Below are positions 47,490 through 64,000 of a DNA stretch of 64,000 bases, piece by piece. The notes beneath the pieces were generated by a model. That model did not search any database. It was given only the letters and a program-made list of their open reading frames with translations, and had not been told where the DNA came from. The first letter of the stretch is position 1, and every line of letters starts with the position of its first letter. The position numbers and the translations under genes were made by a program. Origin of the DNA: Ailanthus altissimus (taxonomy: Eukaryota > Streptophyta > Magnoliopsida > Sapindales > Simaroubaceae); assembly GCA_946807835.1 (NCBI GenBank), contig OX327683.1, positions 17,675,001-17,739,000 of the forward strand. Reading direction: 5' to 3'.

Positions 47490-50400
47490 ATGGCGGAATT
47501 GCAGGAACGCATGACAGCATTAAACGAACTAGTTATGAGTTCAATAGTTAAGGATCTAGTACAACAAGAATACACAACTGTAATAAAAAGACTACGTAGA
47601 CAGCCACAATCTGCACTGATTAATGTCAATTTAATAGAAGAAGCTGAAGATGAGCTTGAGGTCAGACCACGAATAAGAGGAGCAGTTATGGGTGCCCGAA
47701 GAAGGCTTAATCATTTTACCTCTCTAGTTGGTGATTTCTGAGAAGAAGAAATCGAGGGAGAATTTGATGGTGAGTTTCTACCAAGAGAGAGACAACAACA
47801 TCAACATGATGACTCTTATAAGGTAAAAACTGATTTACCTACTTTCAATGGTGCTACTACTATAGAACAGTTTCTGAAGTGGAAGTATGAGGTAGAGAGT
47901 TTATTTGAAATTATAAATGTAACTCCAGAACATAAGGTAGCTTTAGTAGCCTATAAACTACGTGGGGGTGCAGGTGCTTGGTGGCAATGCCATCAAAAAG
48001 GTCAAAGATCAAAAGGACTGCCACTTATTCGTCATTGGCACCAAATGAAAACACTTTTAAGGGGGTGTTTTCTACCATTGGATTATGAACAAACGTTCTT
48101 CCAACAGTTCTAAAATTGCATCTAAAGAACTCGTTTTGTTTCAACTTATACAGAAGAGTTTCTAAGGTTGCAAGTTAGGTGCAACTTAACAGAAACAGAA
48201 GATCAGCAAGTGGCTAGGTACGTCAACGGGTTAAATTGTGGGATTCAACATAGGTTAGTCATGCAAAAAATATGGTTAATAGATTAAGCACAAAACTTGG
48301 TATTGAGGGCTGAGAGACTAAAAACAATTAAGAGGTATCCAAGGGCACCACCTTATTCCAGAATTGAACCAAATACTAAGCCTACCCATACTACATCTGA
48401 GAGCAACCTTATAGAGTCTGAGGGTAAAGAGGTAAGCAAAAGGAAACCTGAGATAAAGGGGAAGGAAATAGTGAAAATTTCAAAGGGTATTAGATGTTTT
48501 AAGTGTAATGAGATCAGGCACAGATCTAGTGATTGTCCTAGACTCAAGTTTGCCAATGTCACCCAACGCGAGCCTGAGAAGGACTATGATGAACAAGAAA
48601 CAGCAAAGGAGAATGGTGACTTCGAAGTAGTTGAAGAAGATGGTGAGGAAGTCGTATGTGTTGTAAGGAGGCTGTTATACACTCCAAAACAACTTGATGA
48701 GACGCAACACAAACGCATATTTGAAGGTAAATGCACTGTAGCTAACAAAGTGTGTAAACTTGTGATTGATAGTTGTAGTTGTGAGAACCTGGTTTTACAA
48801 AGTCTTGTTGAGCATCTTAAACTTAAAACACAATCACATCCAGTCCCATACAACATTGGTTGGATAAAGAAGGGGCCTAGCATGAAAATTACACAACAAT
48901 GCTATTTACCATTATCTTTGGGGAAGACTTACAAATCTTAAGTTCTTTGTGATGTTGTGGAGATGGATGCATGTCATGTGTTACTAGGCCAGCCATGGCA
49001 GTTTGACGTTGATATAGCTCATAAAGAGAGGGACAACATGTATACCTTCACTTGGAATCACAAGCGGATAGTTGTGGTTCTAAACCAACAAGAGAACACT
49101 TTGCTAAAAGTGGAGGAAAATACATTATTATCCATGGCTCTTAGAGAGAATGAGTTTATGGAGGACATGAAAAGTGCCAAAACTTGTACTTTTCTAATAG
49201 TGAAGGGAATGGAGGAACCCATGCAACTGACACCTAAAGAGGTTCAAGGCTTATTGGCAGAATTCGTTGATGTAATGGCAGAACTAATACAATTGCCTCA
49301 AATGCGAGATATTCAACATCGCATTGATTTTGTTCCTAGAGCTAACTTGCCAAATCTGCCCCATTATCGTATGAGTTCAAAGGAACATGAAATCTTGAAG
49401 GAGAATGTGGAGGAGTTGCTACAAAAGAGACATATACGAGAAAGTATTAGTCTTTGTGCTGTACCTACCTTGCTTACTCCAAAGAAGGATAGAAGTTGGA
49501 GGATGTGCATGGATAGTCGTGCCATTAACAAAATAACCACAAGGTACCGGTTTCCCATCCCTAGACTTGAAGACTTACTTGATTAGTTGAGTAGTGCTAA
49601 AGTATTCATTAAGATAGATCTGTAAAGTGGATATCACCAAATCAGAATTCGTGTGGGAGACGAATGAAAGACATCTTTTAAAACAAATGATGGGCTATAT
49701 GAATGGCTAGTCATGCCATTTGGGTTGTCTAATGCACCAAGTACATTCATACACCTCATGACCCAAGTATTTAAACCTTTTTTATCCCACTTTGTTGTTG
49801 TTTATTTTGATGATATTTTAATTTATAGTAAAAATGTAGAATAGCACATTGATCATATTAGGCAAGTTCTAGTTGTATTGAGAAAGAATGAGCTATTTGT
49901 AAACATAAAGAAATGTGTATTTTTAACAAATAGACTAATGTTTCTTGGATTTGCTATAAGTAGTAAGGGAATTCATGTGGATGAAGAAAAGGTAAAAGCT
50001 ATTAGAGAATGACCAAAACCGAAGACTATAACTGATGTAAGGAGTTTCTATGGCTTAGCAACTTTCTATTGCAAGTTCGTTAAAAATTTCAGTACCATTG
50101 TGGCATCCATTACCGATTGCTTGAATAAATGACGATTTCAATAAGAAGAAGTTGTTGATCGTAGGTTTAAATTGATCAATGAGAAATTGACTATAACATC
50201 TATTCTATCTCTGTTTGACTTTACCAAAACTTTTGAGATTGAATATGACACAAGTGAGATTGACATACGAGTTGTTCTTTCACAAGAAAGAAGGCCCATT
50301 GCATTCTTTAGCCAAAACTTAAGTGAAGTAAGATAGAAGTGGTCAATATATCAACAAGAACTCTATGTTGTATTCCGTGCTCTAAAGACGTTGAAGGCAT

Positions 50401-51835
50401 ATCTTTTGCATAAAGAATTTATTGTTTACTTCAACCACCAATCTCTCAATCACTTTCGAGGGCAAAAATATGTTGATTGTATGTTATCTAGGTGGGTAAC
50501 TTATCTTAAAAGATTCAATTATATCATTGTTCATAAATCTATAATTACTAATCGAGTGGCAAACGCTCTAAGTCGTCGCACTACTCGTTACCATTTCCAT
50601 TGAAGTTCTAGATTTCGAACAACTCAATTAGTTATATGAGAATGATGAAGATTTTGGTGATGTATGGATTAAGTACTTAACGAAACAACCCTCAGGTGAA
50701 TATTTGGTTCAAGATGAGTATTTGTTTGAAGGGAGCAGATTATGCATTCCAAGGAGCTCATGACGTGACAAGTTGTTAAGGAAAATGCATTCTAGTAACT
50801 TAAGCGACCACGTAGGTAGACACAAGACTATAGCTGGTTTGGAGGAATGTTACTACTGACCTCAACTTAAAAAAGATGCTAAAAATTTTGTGCAAAGGTG
50901 TCCAACTTGTCAAACGAGCAAGGGACAGTCACAAAACACAGGTTTGTACATACCTTTGCCTATTCCTAACGCACATTGAGATGACGTACCTATAGACTTT
51001 GTACTTGGTTTAACAAGGACTCAGAGGGCCAATGGCACCGTATTTGTGGTGGTTGATCTATTTTCTAAAATGTCACACTTTATTCCATGTCGTAAGACAA
51101 CAGATGCACATCATGTAACTAAACTGTTCTTTAAAGAAGTTGTTCGTTTACATGGTGTACCACTTTCCATCACTTCAGATAAGGACAACAAATTCTTAAC
51201 AGCTTTTTGATTAACTTTATGAAAAAGGTTTGGAACTACATTAAAATTTTCTAACATAACACATCCCCAAACCAATGGCCAAACAAAAGTGGTAAACCGT
51301 TCTTTGAAAAATCTGATTAGATGCATATATGAAAACAATAAAGGACAATGAGACTTTACTTTGGCACAAGTTAAGTTTGCTTACAACTCAGTCAATCGTT
51401 TCACCAGAAAGAGTCATTTCTCTATTGTTTATACTAAAATTTCAAGGCATATTGTGGACCTAGTCAAACTTTTTTCTACTGCAGGGTCTAGTGCAGCTGC
51501 ATTTGCTTTAGCGGATACCTATTCAAAGACATTTCAAAAGGTGCATCAATCTTTGGAGGAGAATAACCTCAAATACAATGCAACTGTAGACAAGCATAAA
51601 AAACATCAAATATTCGAGGTAGGCAATAATGTAATGGTACACTTACGTAAAGAAAGGCTACTTGTGGGAGTTCATGGCAAACTAAGGCAGAAACATTATA
51701 GTCCTTTTAAAGTTTTGAAGAGGATCAATAACAATGCATATGTGATAGACCTACCCGATAACATTGGCATATAAAAAACTTTTAATGTAGTAGATATCTC
51801 CACTTATTATTCTAAAGGCAACCTTTATGATCACT
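47490..51835 (+). pseudogene. Gypsy gag-pol polyprotein pseudogene
   Basis: Gag runs to about 48,560, with a CCHC knuckle (CFKCNEIRHRSSDC from 48,495). Protease follows near 48,760 with I-D-S-C, where the family has D-S-G. Reverse transcriptase spans about 49,300-50,000 with [10 protein letters not shown] at 49,799. RNase H runs to about 50,600. Integrase spans about 50,790-51,400 with a [10 protein letters not shown] zinc-binding end and [10 protein letters not shown]. Some 20 stop codons break the frame. At least seven are TGA where the family normally has tryptophan (49,665; 50,010; 50,857; 50,977; 51,208; 51,220; 51,349). The copy is inactive. Confidence 0.92.
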
Positions 51836-51866
51836 TAATGACGAATTTTTTTTAAATAGAGGAGAG

Positions 51867-52297
51867 TGATGGGGGACAACAACACAATAGCCTATGTGAG
51901 TAGTCCATGTGATGAGAAACTTCTAAGAGTCTACAACTATATTTATTGATGTGATTAACAATTTAATAATTAATTTTGAAGTAAAATTCACTATTAATAA
52001 TTGTCAACAATTTTTATTAATTGTGTTGTAATAAATATTTATATTTAAATACTTTAATTATTGATAATTAATAATTATAAGTTATTATTAATTATTATAA
52101 TAAATACTAAAAATTTTAATAAATCTCTATAAATACATAAAAGATGATAAAAAAAAATATTAAAACTTTACAATTTTAAAAACTCAAATATTAAACAACT
52201 TTACTTTTGAATTAATATTTTACTATTTTCAATTTACATTTTTATTAAACAATATCAATAACTTCCGTCTTCGTGAACAAAATCACGACCATCAATA
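51867..52297 (+). repeat. Gypsy 3' LTR
   Basis: Partner of 46,957-47,384. It ends CCATCAATA and has become more AT-rich than the 5' copy. Confidence 0.85.
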
Positions 52298-52631
52298 TGA
52301 ACAAGGAGAATGGAATAATGTTACTGAGACATCTGATAGAAAATGAAATAGAAAACGTATTGTATGTTTACCATCTTGCAGTAGAAGGATGACAACAGCC
52401 TAGCATTACTAAAATCAAAATCACTACATAAGTAGTGCATCAATACTATATTGATATGAAAAATTCAGCTTGTCTAGGATCAACATTGTGCTGAAAGAAA
52501 AAGAATGATAGAAACACAAAAAAAAATAAAAAAAGCAACTAAAAGGACTATAGGGATTCAGATGCCCCAAATTGTTATTCTTAGATCAATTACTAATCTC
52601 CTTATACTGGTCTTTAAGCATTTAATAGACC

Positions 52632-55600
52632 TCAGAAGGGGTTCTTTACTGGTTCGGGTTGCACGGCTTTCTGCACAAGCTCTGTCTGTTCTTTCACGTG
52701 AACCTGATAGAAACCAGTGGCTGTTGCAGCAGATGGAGGACGGCCAACGTATTTTATATCCTCTATGGTTCCTCTGCTTAGTGCTTTCATGGCAGTGCCA
52801 AGGCGTGGTGCAATGTAGGTGTATGCACCCATGTTCATGGGCTCTTCCTGGCACCAAACAACCTCAGCATCTAAAAGAATCAAAGACAAAATAAGTCAGC
52901 CCCAAAAGGTCCGTAGAAATTTGTTCAAGTCAAATGATAGACTCCTAACTTAACCAACAGCAAACATGTGGTCTTTCACAAATGTTACCTTTGCAAAAAA
53001 ATTCACAGATGTTTCTTTCAGTAATTTAATAAAAACTACAGTGAAAAATACAAGCAGAATCCTGAAAAGATTATTGTGCTCCTAAGGGAAATTCAAGATG
53101 AGTATAGATCCATTAATTAAAAAGAATAAAAGAGGAAAATATACCACATTAATTAAAAAGAACAAAAGGGGAAAATATACTGGCTTCCTTATTCTAAATA
53201 ATAAACCTCTCTTGTTAAGTTTAGAATACATACTTGGATATCGTTTAAGCTCTCGCTGAACAAGGTCATATGGGAAAGGACAAAGCTGTTCCACCCTACA
53301 AATTGCAACATCACTTGCATTGGTCTTCTTTCGCTCTTCATCAAGTTCATAATAAACCTGAAAGCAGAGAAGGCACAGAATTTGTATCAATAGCAACCTC
53401 TACAAAATCAAAGCAAATCTTGAAAACCATTTTTCCTTGGTAGGCTTAAGATTATTTAAACATGATGCTTTGAAGGCAACACAAATAACCTGATGTCCCA
53501 ACTAAGTTGGATATGAAATAGAAAATAGTAACACCACATCTACCAAATTAATGATGCAATAATAAAGTTAATAAATGTTGATATGACATTCATTAATTGG
53601 TGCCACATCAGTTGGGATTAAAAATTGTATCCTAACTGTGTATATGTAGAAAATAACAAATTTCCACAAGGCCTACCAAATGAAATCCCAATGTTAACTC
53701 AATAAATATTGTAAAGTAAGATAAAAGGCAGTACTAAGGGAAAAACGGACCTTTCCAGAGCAAAGAACCAGGCGTCTGATACCCTCCTCAAGGTCAGAGT
53801 GCTCATTCTGATCCTTTATCAGCCGCTTAAATCTGGTGCCTTGTTTGTCAAAACCTGGGTGACCTTGGATGTCATCAAATTCAGAAAGATTTGATTTGCA
53901 GTCCTTGTGACGAAGTAGGTTTTTGGGAGACATCACAATCAGAGGCTTACGGAATTCCCTGTGTAGCTGCAAAATAAAACAAGAAGCCAAATCAAAATGA
54001 ACAGACATAACTGAGAGATGGAAAAAAATCATGATCCAGTAAGCTGTACTCACCTGACGCCGCAAGACATGAAAGTAATTAGCAGGAGTTGTAACATTCA
54101 CAACCTGCCAGTTGCATTCTTGAATTTGTGTTCGAAGAGTTGGATCCATCTCAGGAATAACAAATGGATTGTCATCACTCATCTACCCCAATAAACAAAT
54201 ACATTAGTTACAACATTATTCAAATCATGTCATCCACTCCCCTTGACAAGAATAAAAAACCACAGCCAATTTAGTATATAAAGGACAATACAAATCCTCT
54301 AGTTGAGGGTACCTGAAGGAAACGCTCCAATCGTGCACTTGAATGTTCAGGGCCCTGACCATCATAACCATGTGGGAGCAGCACAACGAGTCCTGTTTGA
54401 CGCAACCACTTGGACTCCCCACTGCTTATAAACTGATCAAAAATTACTTGTGCTCCATTAGCAAAGTCACCAAACTGAGCCTCCCATAGTACCAATGAGT
54501 TCGGATTTTCCATAGAGTAACCCAATTCAAATCCAAGAACACCAAACTCGGATAGAGAGCTGTGCAGAAAAAAAAAAGTTCATATGTAACACACCAGAAA
54601 CAAGAATTTATTCACTAAATAATATTAATTAGGAATGCATTAAGCATGGACCTATGGAGAAAATGCAATAAAGGTACCTGAACTTTGATTAGGAAAAAAT
54701 TATAATGCAGAATTTATTGATGAAAATTGGCGCGAGTGACAGAGAGAGGGCACAGTAGACAAAAGAAAGAAACATGTGACAGTGGCATGTATTACCTATT
54801 GCTCACAGTGAACATTTCTTCGTCTTGGTTCATCATGACATGATCCAGTGGGCAATATTTCTCCCCTGTTTCTTGATCATGTACCACAGCATGCCGGTGA
54901 CTGAATGTACCTCTCTCAACATCCTGACCACTCAACCGTACATGGTTACCCTCTACCAGCAATGTAGCAAATGCAAGTGCTTCCCCAACAGCCCAGTCAA
55001 TGCCTTCCCCTGTTTCAATCATTTGTGCCCGTTGTTCATAAACCTTCTTTACGGCTCTGTGAGGCTTAAAGTTTTCCGGAAAGGTTGAGATTGCTTTGCC
55101 AACATTCTTCAGGATCTCTGGTTTCACCCTGTACAACATAAAAAATTAATTGACAGAGCCAGGGACAGTTGATAAAAATGTAACTTAAAGAACACCAGCA
55201 TACCCAGTGTTTCGCATACGTGAAAGCTGCTCGGGTGACTTGAACCCAGACCAATAAGCTGAGAGCCAGTCCCTTCTCTTTGGGACATAATCTTTGCTGG
55301 CCACAAACTCTTCATTGAGGATTTTATTGACCTTATCCTGTATCTTCGTAATGTCTTCTTGAGTCACCTGCCCAGATTCTAAGAGTTTCTTCTGGTAGAT
55401 CTCAAGAGCTGAAGGATGATTCCTGATTACCTGATAGCAATCATTCAAACAGAAATATGAGATTGGCTAACTTGTAAGAATAGAACCTAACAAGAAACTA
55501 AATTTACGTGCTACAAGAACAATATGAAACAATAAGGACAAAAAGAAAAAAAACAAGAGTAGGAAGTTAAGAAATCAATCAAGACTAAGCCTCAAATCTA

Positions 55601-57185
55601 ATAACATGGGCCAACTAACTATATGAGGCCTAACCTTGTACATTTTGGGCTGGGTGAAAGATGGTTCATCAATCTCATTGTGCCCAAATCGACGATAACA
55701 CACTAAATCCACCACAACATCTGAATGGAATGTCTGCCGCCATTCTGCTGCAAGCTCACACACATGAACAACTGCCTCCATATCATCAGCATTTACATGG
55801 AAAATGGGGGCATCCAAAGCCTTGGCAACATCAGTACAGTATTGAGAGGATCTGCCTGACCTTGGATCAGTGGTGAAGGCCACTTGGTTGTTCACCACAA
55901 TATGTATAGTACCACCGGTAGTGTAGTTTGGAAGTGCACTCAGATGTAGAGTTTCATAAACTACACCTTGACCAGCAAAGCTACCATCTCCATGAATCAA
56001 AATAGCCATATTCTTGGTCCTGTCCACATCATTGGAATAATATTGCTTTGCTCTAGTTTTTCCGACAACAACTGGGTCTACAGCCTCCAAGTGACTTGGA
56101 TTTGCAACCAAAGATAAATGAATTCTCTTACCACCTCTAGTTGGTCGATCATAAGAAGTTCCCAGGTGATACTTAACATCACCAGTTCCAGTATAGAGTC
56201 CAACTTCATCTACAGGCTTTGTACCACCACTAAATTCACTAAATATTTGACGAAGTGGTTTTCGAACAACATTACCCAGCACGTTTAGTCGTCCCCTGTG
56301 AGGCATTCCAATAACTATGCTCTCAACCCCAAGATCAGCAGCCCTATCAAACATCTCCTTCATGCCAGGAATCAAAGTCTCCCCACCTTCAAGCCCAAAT
56401 CTCTTTGCTGTTGTCCACTTAGTGGCCAAGAAGTTCTCAAATTGAGTACTCCATATAAGCCTATCAAGAATAACCTCACGGCGTTGCCTGTTGTATTGCA
56501 TTGGTGTTGGTGTTTCAATCTTGTCCCTCAACCAGTTACATTTATTGCGATCAGCAATGTGCATATACTCATACCCAATACTCCCACAATAAGCCTGCTC
56601 CAGCCGGGTTAATATGGATCTAAGGGTCTGCACAGGACGATTCTCAGACAAAAACCCAGCCATCCTCCACACACCTAAGAAAAATTCCCTATCAAGATCA
56701 GCTTCCGTGAATCCATAGAGAGCTAGGTCCAAATCATCTGGGATTTCTCTTTCTTCCAACCCCAATGGATCCAACTTTGCTTTCCTGTGACCATTAACCT
56801 GATAAGCTCTCACAAGCAACAATAACCGCATACTTTCCTGAATCGTTTGGCCAGAAATTCCAGGAGAAGTAGCAGCCTGACCCACAAAATTTCTAAAGAA
56901 ATTGTCCCATGACTCATCAACACTATTGGGGTCAGCTTCCCAAGCCCTCTGAAGCTCCTCCAAATACACACTACTAGTCCCATCTAAGAAGCTATCAGTC
57001 AACCTAGATAGAGGTACAGGGCGAGGCACAGGTGCAGATTGGGCCTTCGATTTGAACACAGTGGAATGAAAATACCGGGATTGTGATGGAACAGCACGTG
57101 TCCTTGTTGCATATGAACAACTTTGAGACAAACTCCTCCTAACGGCAAGCTTCGCCACATTTGAACCAGCTCTAAACCACCCCAT
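52632..57185 (-). CDS. OGDH: 2-oxoglutarate dehydrogenase E1 subunit, mitochondrial
   Basis: Eight coding exons (55635-57185, 55204-55430, 54796-55128, 54313-54559, 54054-54182, 53751-53966, 53234-53357, 52632-52870) join into 1,021 residues, the usual plant length. The enzyme is the thiamine-diphosphate-dependent E1 of the TCA-cycle 2-oxoglutarate dehydrogenase complex and decarboxylates 2-oxoglutarate in the matrix. Residues 1-50 are Arg/Ser-rich, a presequence. [20 protein letters not shown] (66-85) is the conserved N-terminal segment. [17 protein letters not shown] (290-306), [10 protein letters not shown] (398-407) and [10 protein letters not shown] (431-440) form the cofactor and substrate site. 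The transketolase-like second half has [12 protein letters not shown] and [17 protein letters not shown]. The start at 57,185 ([10 protein letters not shown]) matches plant orthologues; the frame upstream lacks an ATG. Confidence 0.97.
53110..53182. repeat. 36-bp tandem duplication in an OGDH intron
   Basis: CATTAATTAAAAAG starts at 53,111 and again at 53,147, followed by near-identical A/G-rich tails. It lies inside the last intron. Confidence 0.8.
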
Positions 57186-57650
57186 AGCTATCAATCCTCA
57201 CTCTATAAAAACAAACCCACGTCAATACCCCATAATGGCAAAGATCAAACACTAACCTTTACAGTGAAAAATCAAATAAACGGACACTAATATTTGACGT
57301 CAAACACAATGAAAGTCTAATGTATAATGATTCTCATCAAATCTGACAGCAAATAAAATAAGCAAACCAGCATATCGAAGGTGATTATAAGATCATCCAA
57401 ATCAAAATAACAAACTATAAGTTCAAGGTCACTTTTTGATCTACAACATTGGAACATCTTTAAGTAGAGATTTTAAAAAACGTTCAAATACAGTTCAAAA
57501 CGAAACTGTTAAGAGGAAAATTAATAAAAAGAACTTACTCACCTAGAAAGTTGGAGATGAAGGAGAGAGACAGAGAGAGAGAATGTTTAAAAGAAACCCT
57601 AACCGTTCTGAGAACGATGACGGTGAATCCGTCTGCGTTTAGACCAGAAG
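57186..57650 (-). other. OGDH 5' UTR with a leader intron
   Basis: The minus strand shows a leader exon ending CTTTCTAG|GTGAGT (exon end 57,543) and an acceptor TTTTATAG at about 57,204-57,203. This implies a leader intron of 57,203-57,542. The leader exon contains a (GA/CT)n tract near 57,565-57,585. Its 5' limit is not known. Confidence 0.65.
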
Positions 57651-59023
57651 CTTTGCTTTTACTGGCTTTATATTATGCTTCGCTTTTCAATTTTTTTTTC
57701 CTTTTTCCTACACCTTCTCGAATTGTTTCTTTTTTCAAAAAGGGCCTTCTCGAATTGTTTCTATTTGCCTTATCTATTTTTCAGTCAATTCCTCTTTTTA
57801 TTGGTTAAATTTTATAGCGGGCTGGGCTTTGACTTTTTATGTTGACTTGGGCCCGTAAATAGCCCAATCCGAAGCTTCTTTCTTTTTATTTTTCAGTTTT
57901 TTTTTTTTTGTAAGGGGAGGTATTAGTTAACGAATTGAATTTTCATCAAATATCTTCTGATAAAAAATACCTACATTGCATTTTCATATTTTAAGGCTAT
58001 AAAGAAAAAAAAAATATACGTTTATAGAAATCAAAGTCTCCAATTGTTGTGCAAAATATTTAATGGAAGCTTATGAGAAATTGAAAATCCATGTTTTTTT
58101 TAATTATATCTACTCATTTATTTGTTATACTTGAATTTTTTTAACCAAAAAAAAAGATCAAGGTTTAAACTTAATTTGTCGCACATTATTAAGCAAATAA
58201 CTAACAATTTTATAAGAATAAAATTTATTTAAAAAATATGTACTTTAAGAAATTTTCTTTTTTGCAAAGTGAAATATTATTCTTCATATCTGAGGAGGTG
58301 TGCCATGGCGAGTCTCCACGATGGACGAGGAAGTTTGACTTTCCACGTGTTGAATTGAAACAAGTTATATAATTTTGAAATAAATACTTTCATTTTGTAA
58401 ACTAGAATATACAATACTTAATTTACCCTGCAACACTGAAAGTGGCAAGATACGTATCAGATGAAGAGCTGCATGCCAATAATTTAGAACTGATTTGCTG
58501 ATCTGTGGAAACCATTTTGAATGGTTCATAGCATACAATCAATCCCATCAAAAGATTCTTCTCCGCATTAACAAGAATTTTGTTTTAAGCACTCATTTTT
58601 CACTTTAGTCAAAGCAAGAAGATGGTTCCTTGGAACAAATTGATAACCCTCCATTTACTCCATCATTCACATACTTCATTGTTGAATTAAGGCTGCTCGA
58701 TGACTTGGAAGGATAAAATAAGAACACTGGTGCATTTTCTTGGACGACAAATGATTTAAGTTTCAACTATCTATCTAGATCAAGATAAGTAATATATAAA
58801 ACGAGTTGATTTGAGCTCAAGCAGCATGGAAGATAAAACTGTCAGTCACAAGTTCCAGAAATTTTCGGAAAAAAGTACTGCCTTTAACATGCTAATGCTT
58901 ATAGAAGAAAAAAATAGAGGGATAAAAACAAGCACCCACCACAATGTCAACAAGATTAGTTCTAAAACCGAATGGGCGCTGCTAGCAGAATCTTCTCCCT
59001 CAAGCCACATGCTTGGATTTCCT
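57651..59023. other. Intergenic region between OGDH and the Rab gene
   Basis: It includes the likely OGDH promoter (near 57,650-57,900) and, at the far end, the 3' UTR of the Rab gene on the minus strand (about 58,800-59,023). The middle is AT-rich with no supported gene. Confidence 0.4.
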
Positions 59024-62737
<3,714 letters not shown>

Positions 62738-62960
62738 CGATTCTCTCTTTCTCTCTCTGCAAATGACGTATATAAAAGACTATATAGAAAGATCAAACAA
62801 ACCCAAAAATGGAAATGAAAATAGAAAGAGAGTGAGAGATTTTACCTGAAACTCAACCAAGATTATTTAAGATTAACAAGTCGCCTGTAACATGAAAGAA
62901 CGATTGTAAAACAGAGACTGTATCTTGTCCAATGTGTTTTGGGGCTTCGCCTCTCGCTCC
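62738..62960 (-). other. Rab gene 5' leader
   Basis: The minus strand shows GTTTCAG|GTAAAATC at about 62,846 and a TGCAG acceptor in the CTCTCTCTGCA run at about 62,757-62,761, so a short leader intron is likely. A second upstream splice (ACAG|GCGAC near 62,889) is possible. A CT/GA-rich tract precedes the ATG. Confidence 0.5.
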
Positions 62961-64000
62961 CCTTCCCCGTATAATAGATTGACACGTTTATTAACATTTA
63001 CACTCGCCTACACTGGATAATCTCTGTTTGAGATTTTTCTTTTTCACTTATATTGGATATTGTTTGACAGAGTTAATAACATAAAGGTGTCTATCCTTTT
63101 ATGTATTCTCATATAATGACATGGTTTTTGTTTTTTTTTTGAAAATGAATAATTGCATTGTTATTGTCTTTGAGATTGAGACTTATTAAAGTGATCAGAG
63201 TAGCCTTAGAATATAATTCAAAGAGAACGCAACTTAATATTTCATTCACTTGAGTTGATGTTATCGAACTATTTGGTAAAAATAAACAAACTATATCTTT
63301 ATTTAATAAATCATAAAAACTCAAGAACCTATAAGTTATTATTTCATAGATTAATTAGTTAATTGAGATTTCATTTGTTATTGTTGATCGAAAAATTTAG
63401 TTTTCTAGAACAACTAATTTTAAATTTGTATTTGAGAGAACAAGTGCGAACTTGTCAAATTGGGCTGCACTAAAGGATCTAGCACCTATTTGCTCGAGCT
63501 TATTCTTGCAAGAAAATAGATGAAAGCTTGTTATAATCCATCTAGTGGTAGTTCCAGCAATGACCCTTCAATATTTAAATCAATAATCTTTTGAATGTGA
63601 TTTTTATTAAAAGTAATTTAGTTGAGAGAGAATATCATTACCTTTTACTATTATCTTAAGTTCTATTTTTATAGTTAAGTCATTTTCATATAAACTCCGA
63701 AATTGATAATTAAAGGATTAGGTCATTTCCCCTTAATTATCAACGCGTTCATAGTGATTGGAATCTCAAAATTAGGGCCACTTCTCTTATGAGTGGCGTG
63801 CTTTGAAAATCGTGGCCACTTACTTTATGAGGGATGTACATTGACCTTTCTTTAATCTTTGGGATCATTTCTTAAAAGGGGGAGAGTGGTAGTTCTAGAT
63901 TTAGCTCGCATTGCTAAAGGTTTAGAGTTGCTTAGGGGTACTTGATTACTGAGGCCCTGAGTAGCTTGAGGAATGTACTCAAGTTATCTTTAAATTCGAT
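62961..64000. other. Intergenic DNA at the window edge
   Basis: Probable Rab promoter on the proximal side. Beyond about 63,400 the base composition rises slightly in GC and resembles repeat DNA, but no boundary, coding motif or known element could be supported. Confidence 0.35.

Larger units (their letters stand above)
46957..52297 (+). mobile_element. Decayed Ty3/gypsy element
   Basis: LTRs of about 430 bp lie at 46,957-47,384 and 51,867-52,297 (start TGATGGGGGACAAC in the right copy, TAATGGGGG in the left). TGGTATTAGAGCC at 47,401 fits an initiator-Met-tRNA primer site. A purine run AAATAGAGGAGAG lies right before the 3' LTR. Between them the order is gag, protease, reverse transcriptase, RNase H, integrase, which is the gypsy order. 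The C-terminus ends in KVLKRINNNAYVIDLPDNIG, as in Reina/Galadriel-type chromoviruses, although I see no chromodomain. No direct target duplication was found. Confidence 0.9.

Noticed and set aside
46952..52302. Target duplication of the gypsy element
   Set aside because: The flanks read GTTCA and TGAAC, which are reverse complements and not a direct repeat, so they are not counted as a target duplication.
52505..52894. Plus-strand frame opposite the OGDH last exon
   Set aside because: Antisense shadow of conserved coding sequence.
57186..57194. Upstream start for OGDH
   Set aside because: The extra three codons begin with TTG, not ATG, and plant orthologues begin at the MGWFRAG methionine.

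Overview
The window is nuclear DNA of a eudicot plant, probably woody, although I cannot name the species. The genes have GT-AG introns, AT-rich intergenic DNA and plant gene families, and there is a decayed plastid DNA insertion among LTR retrotransposons. By joining exons I could read five complete protein-coding genes. Their splice junctions keep frame throughout and the lengths are normal for their families.

Layout: 1-3,120 is repeat-rich, AT-rich sequence. 3,121-7,570 (+) holds a TDBD/Jas-type putative nuclear regulator with a 14-residue repeat array. 8,109-10,194 (-) is a seven-exon WAT1-related (MtN21/EamA) transporter. From about 11,460 to 29,068 lies a nest of retroelements: LTR remnants, a 2,172-bp solo LTR with an AGCAT target duplication, and a decayed Ty1/copia element (19,114-29,068). 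That element contains another LTR copy, an exon-like fragment of an unidentified gene, and a rearranged plastid 16S rDNA insertion that is itself split by a 2,777-bp solo LTR (GGAAC target duplication). 29,069-32,880 is extremely AT-rich with foldback MITE-like elements. 32,885-33,075 is a dead duplicate of WAT1 exon 1. 33,808-36,210 (-) is a second complete WAT1-related gene with the same exon plan.

37,613-41,396 is an odd composite: about 330-bp direct repeats enclose inverted LTR-like arms and a copia fragment. 42,688-46,774 is a short copia derivative (ATTAT target duplication) with a chimeric LTR. 46,957-52,297 is a decayed Ty3/gypsy element. 52,632-57,185 (-) is the mitochondrial 2-oxoglutarate dehydrogenase E1 gene, and 59,024-62,737 (-) is a RabE (Rab8-like) small GTPase.

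The genes do not form a functional cluster. The link worth noting is the WAT1-related family: two intact paralogues and one exon relic in the same orientation, which implies local tandem duplication later pushed apart by retroelements. No bacterial operon, CRISPR array or intact RNA gene was seen; the only rRNA is plastid-derived fragments.
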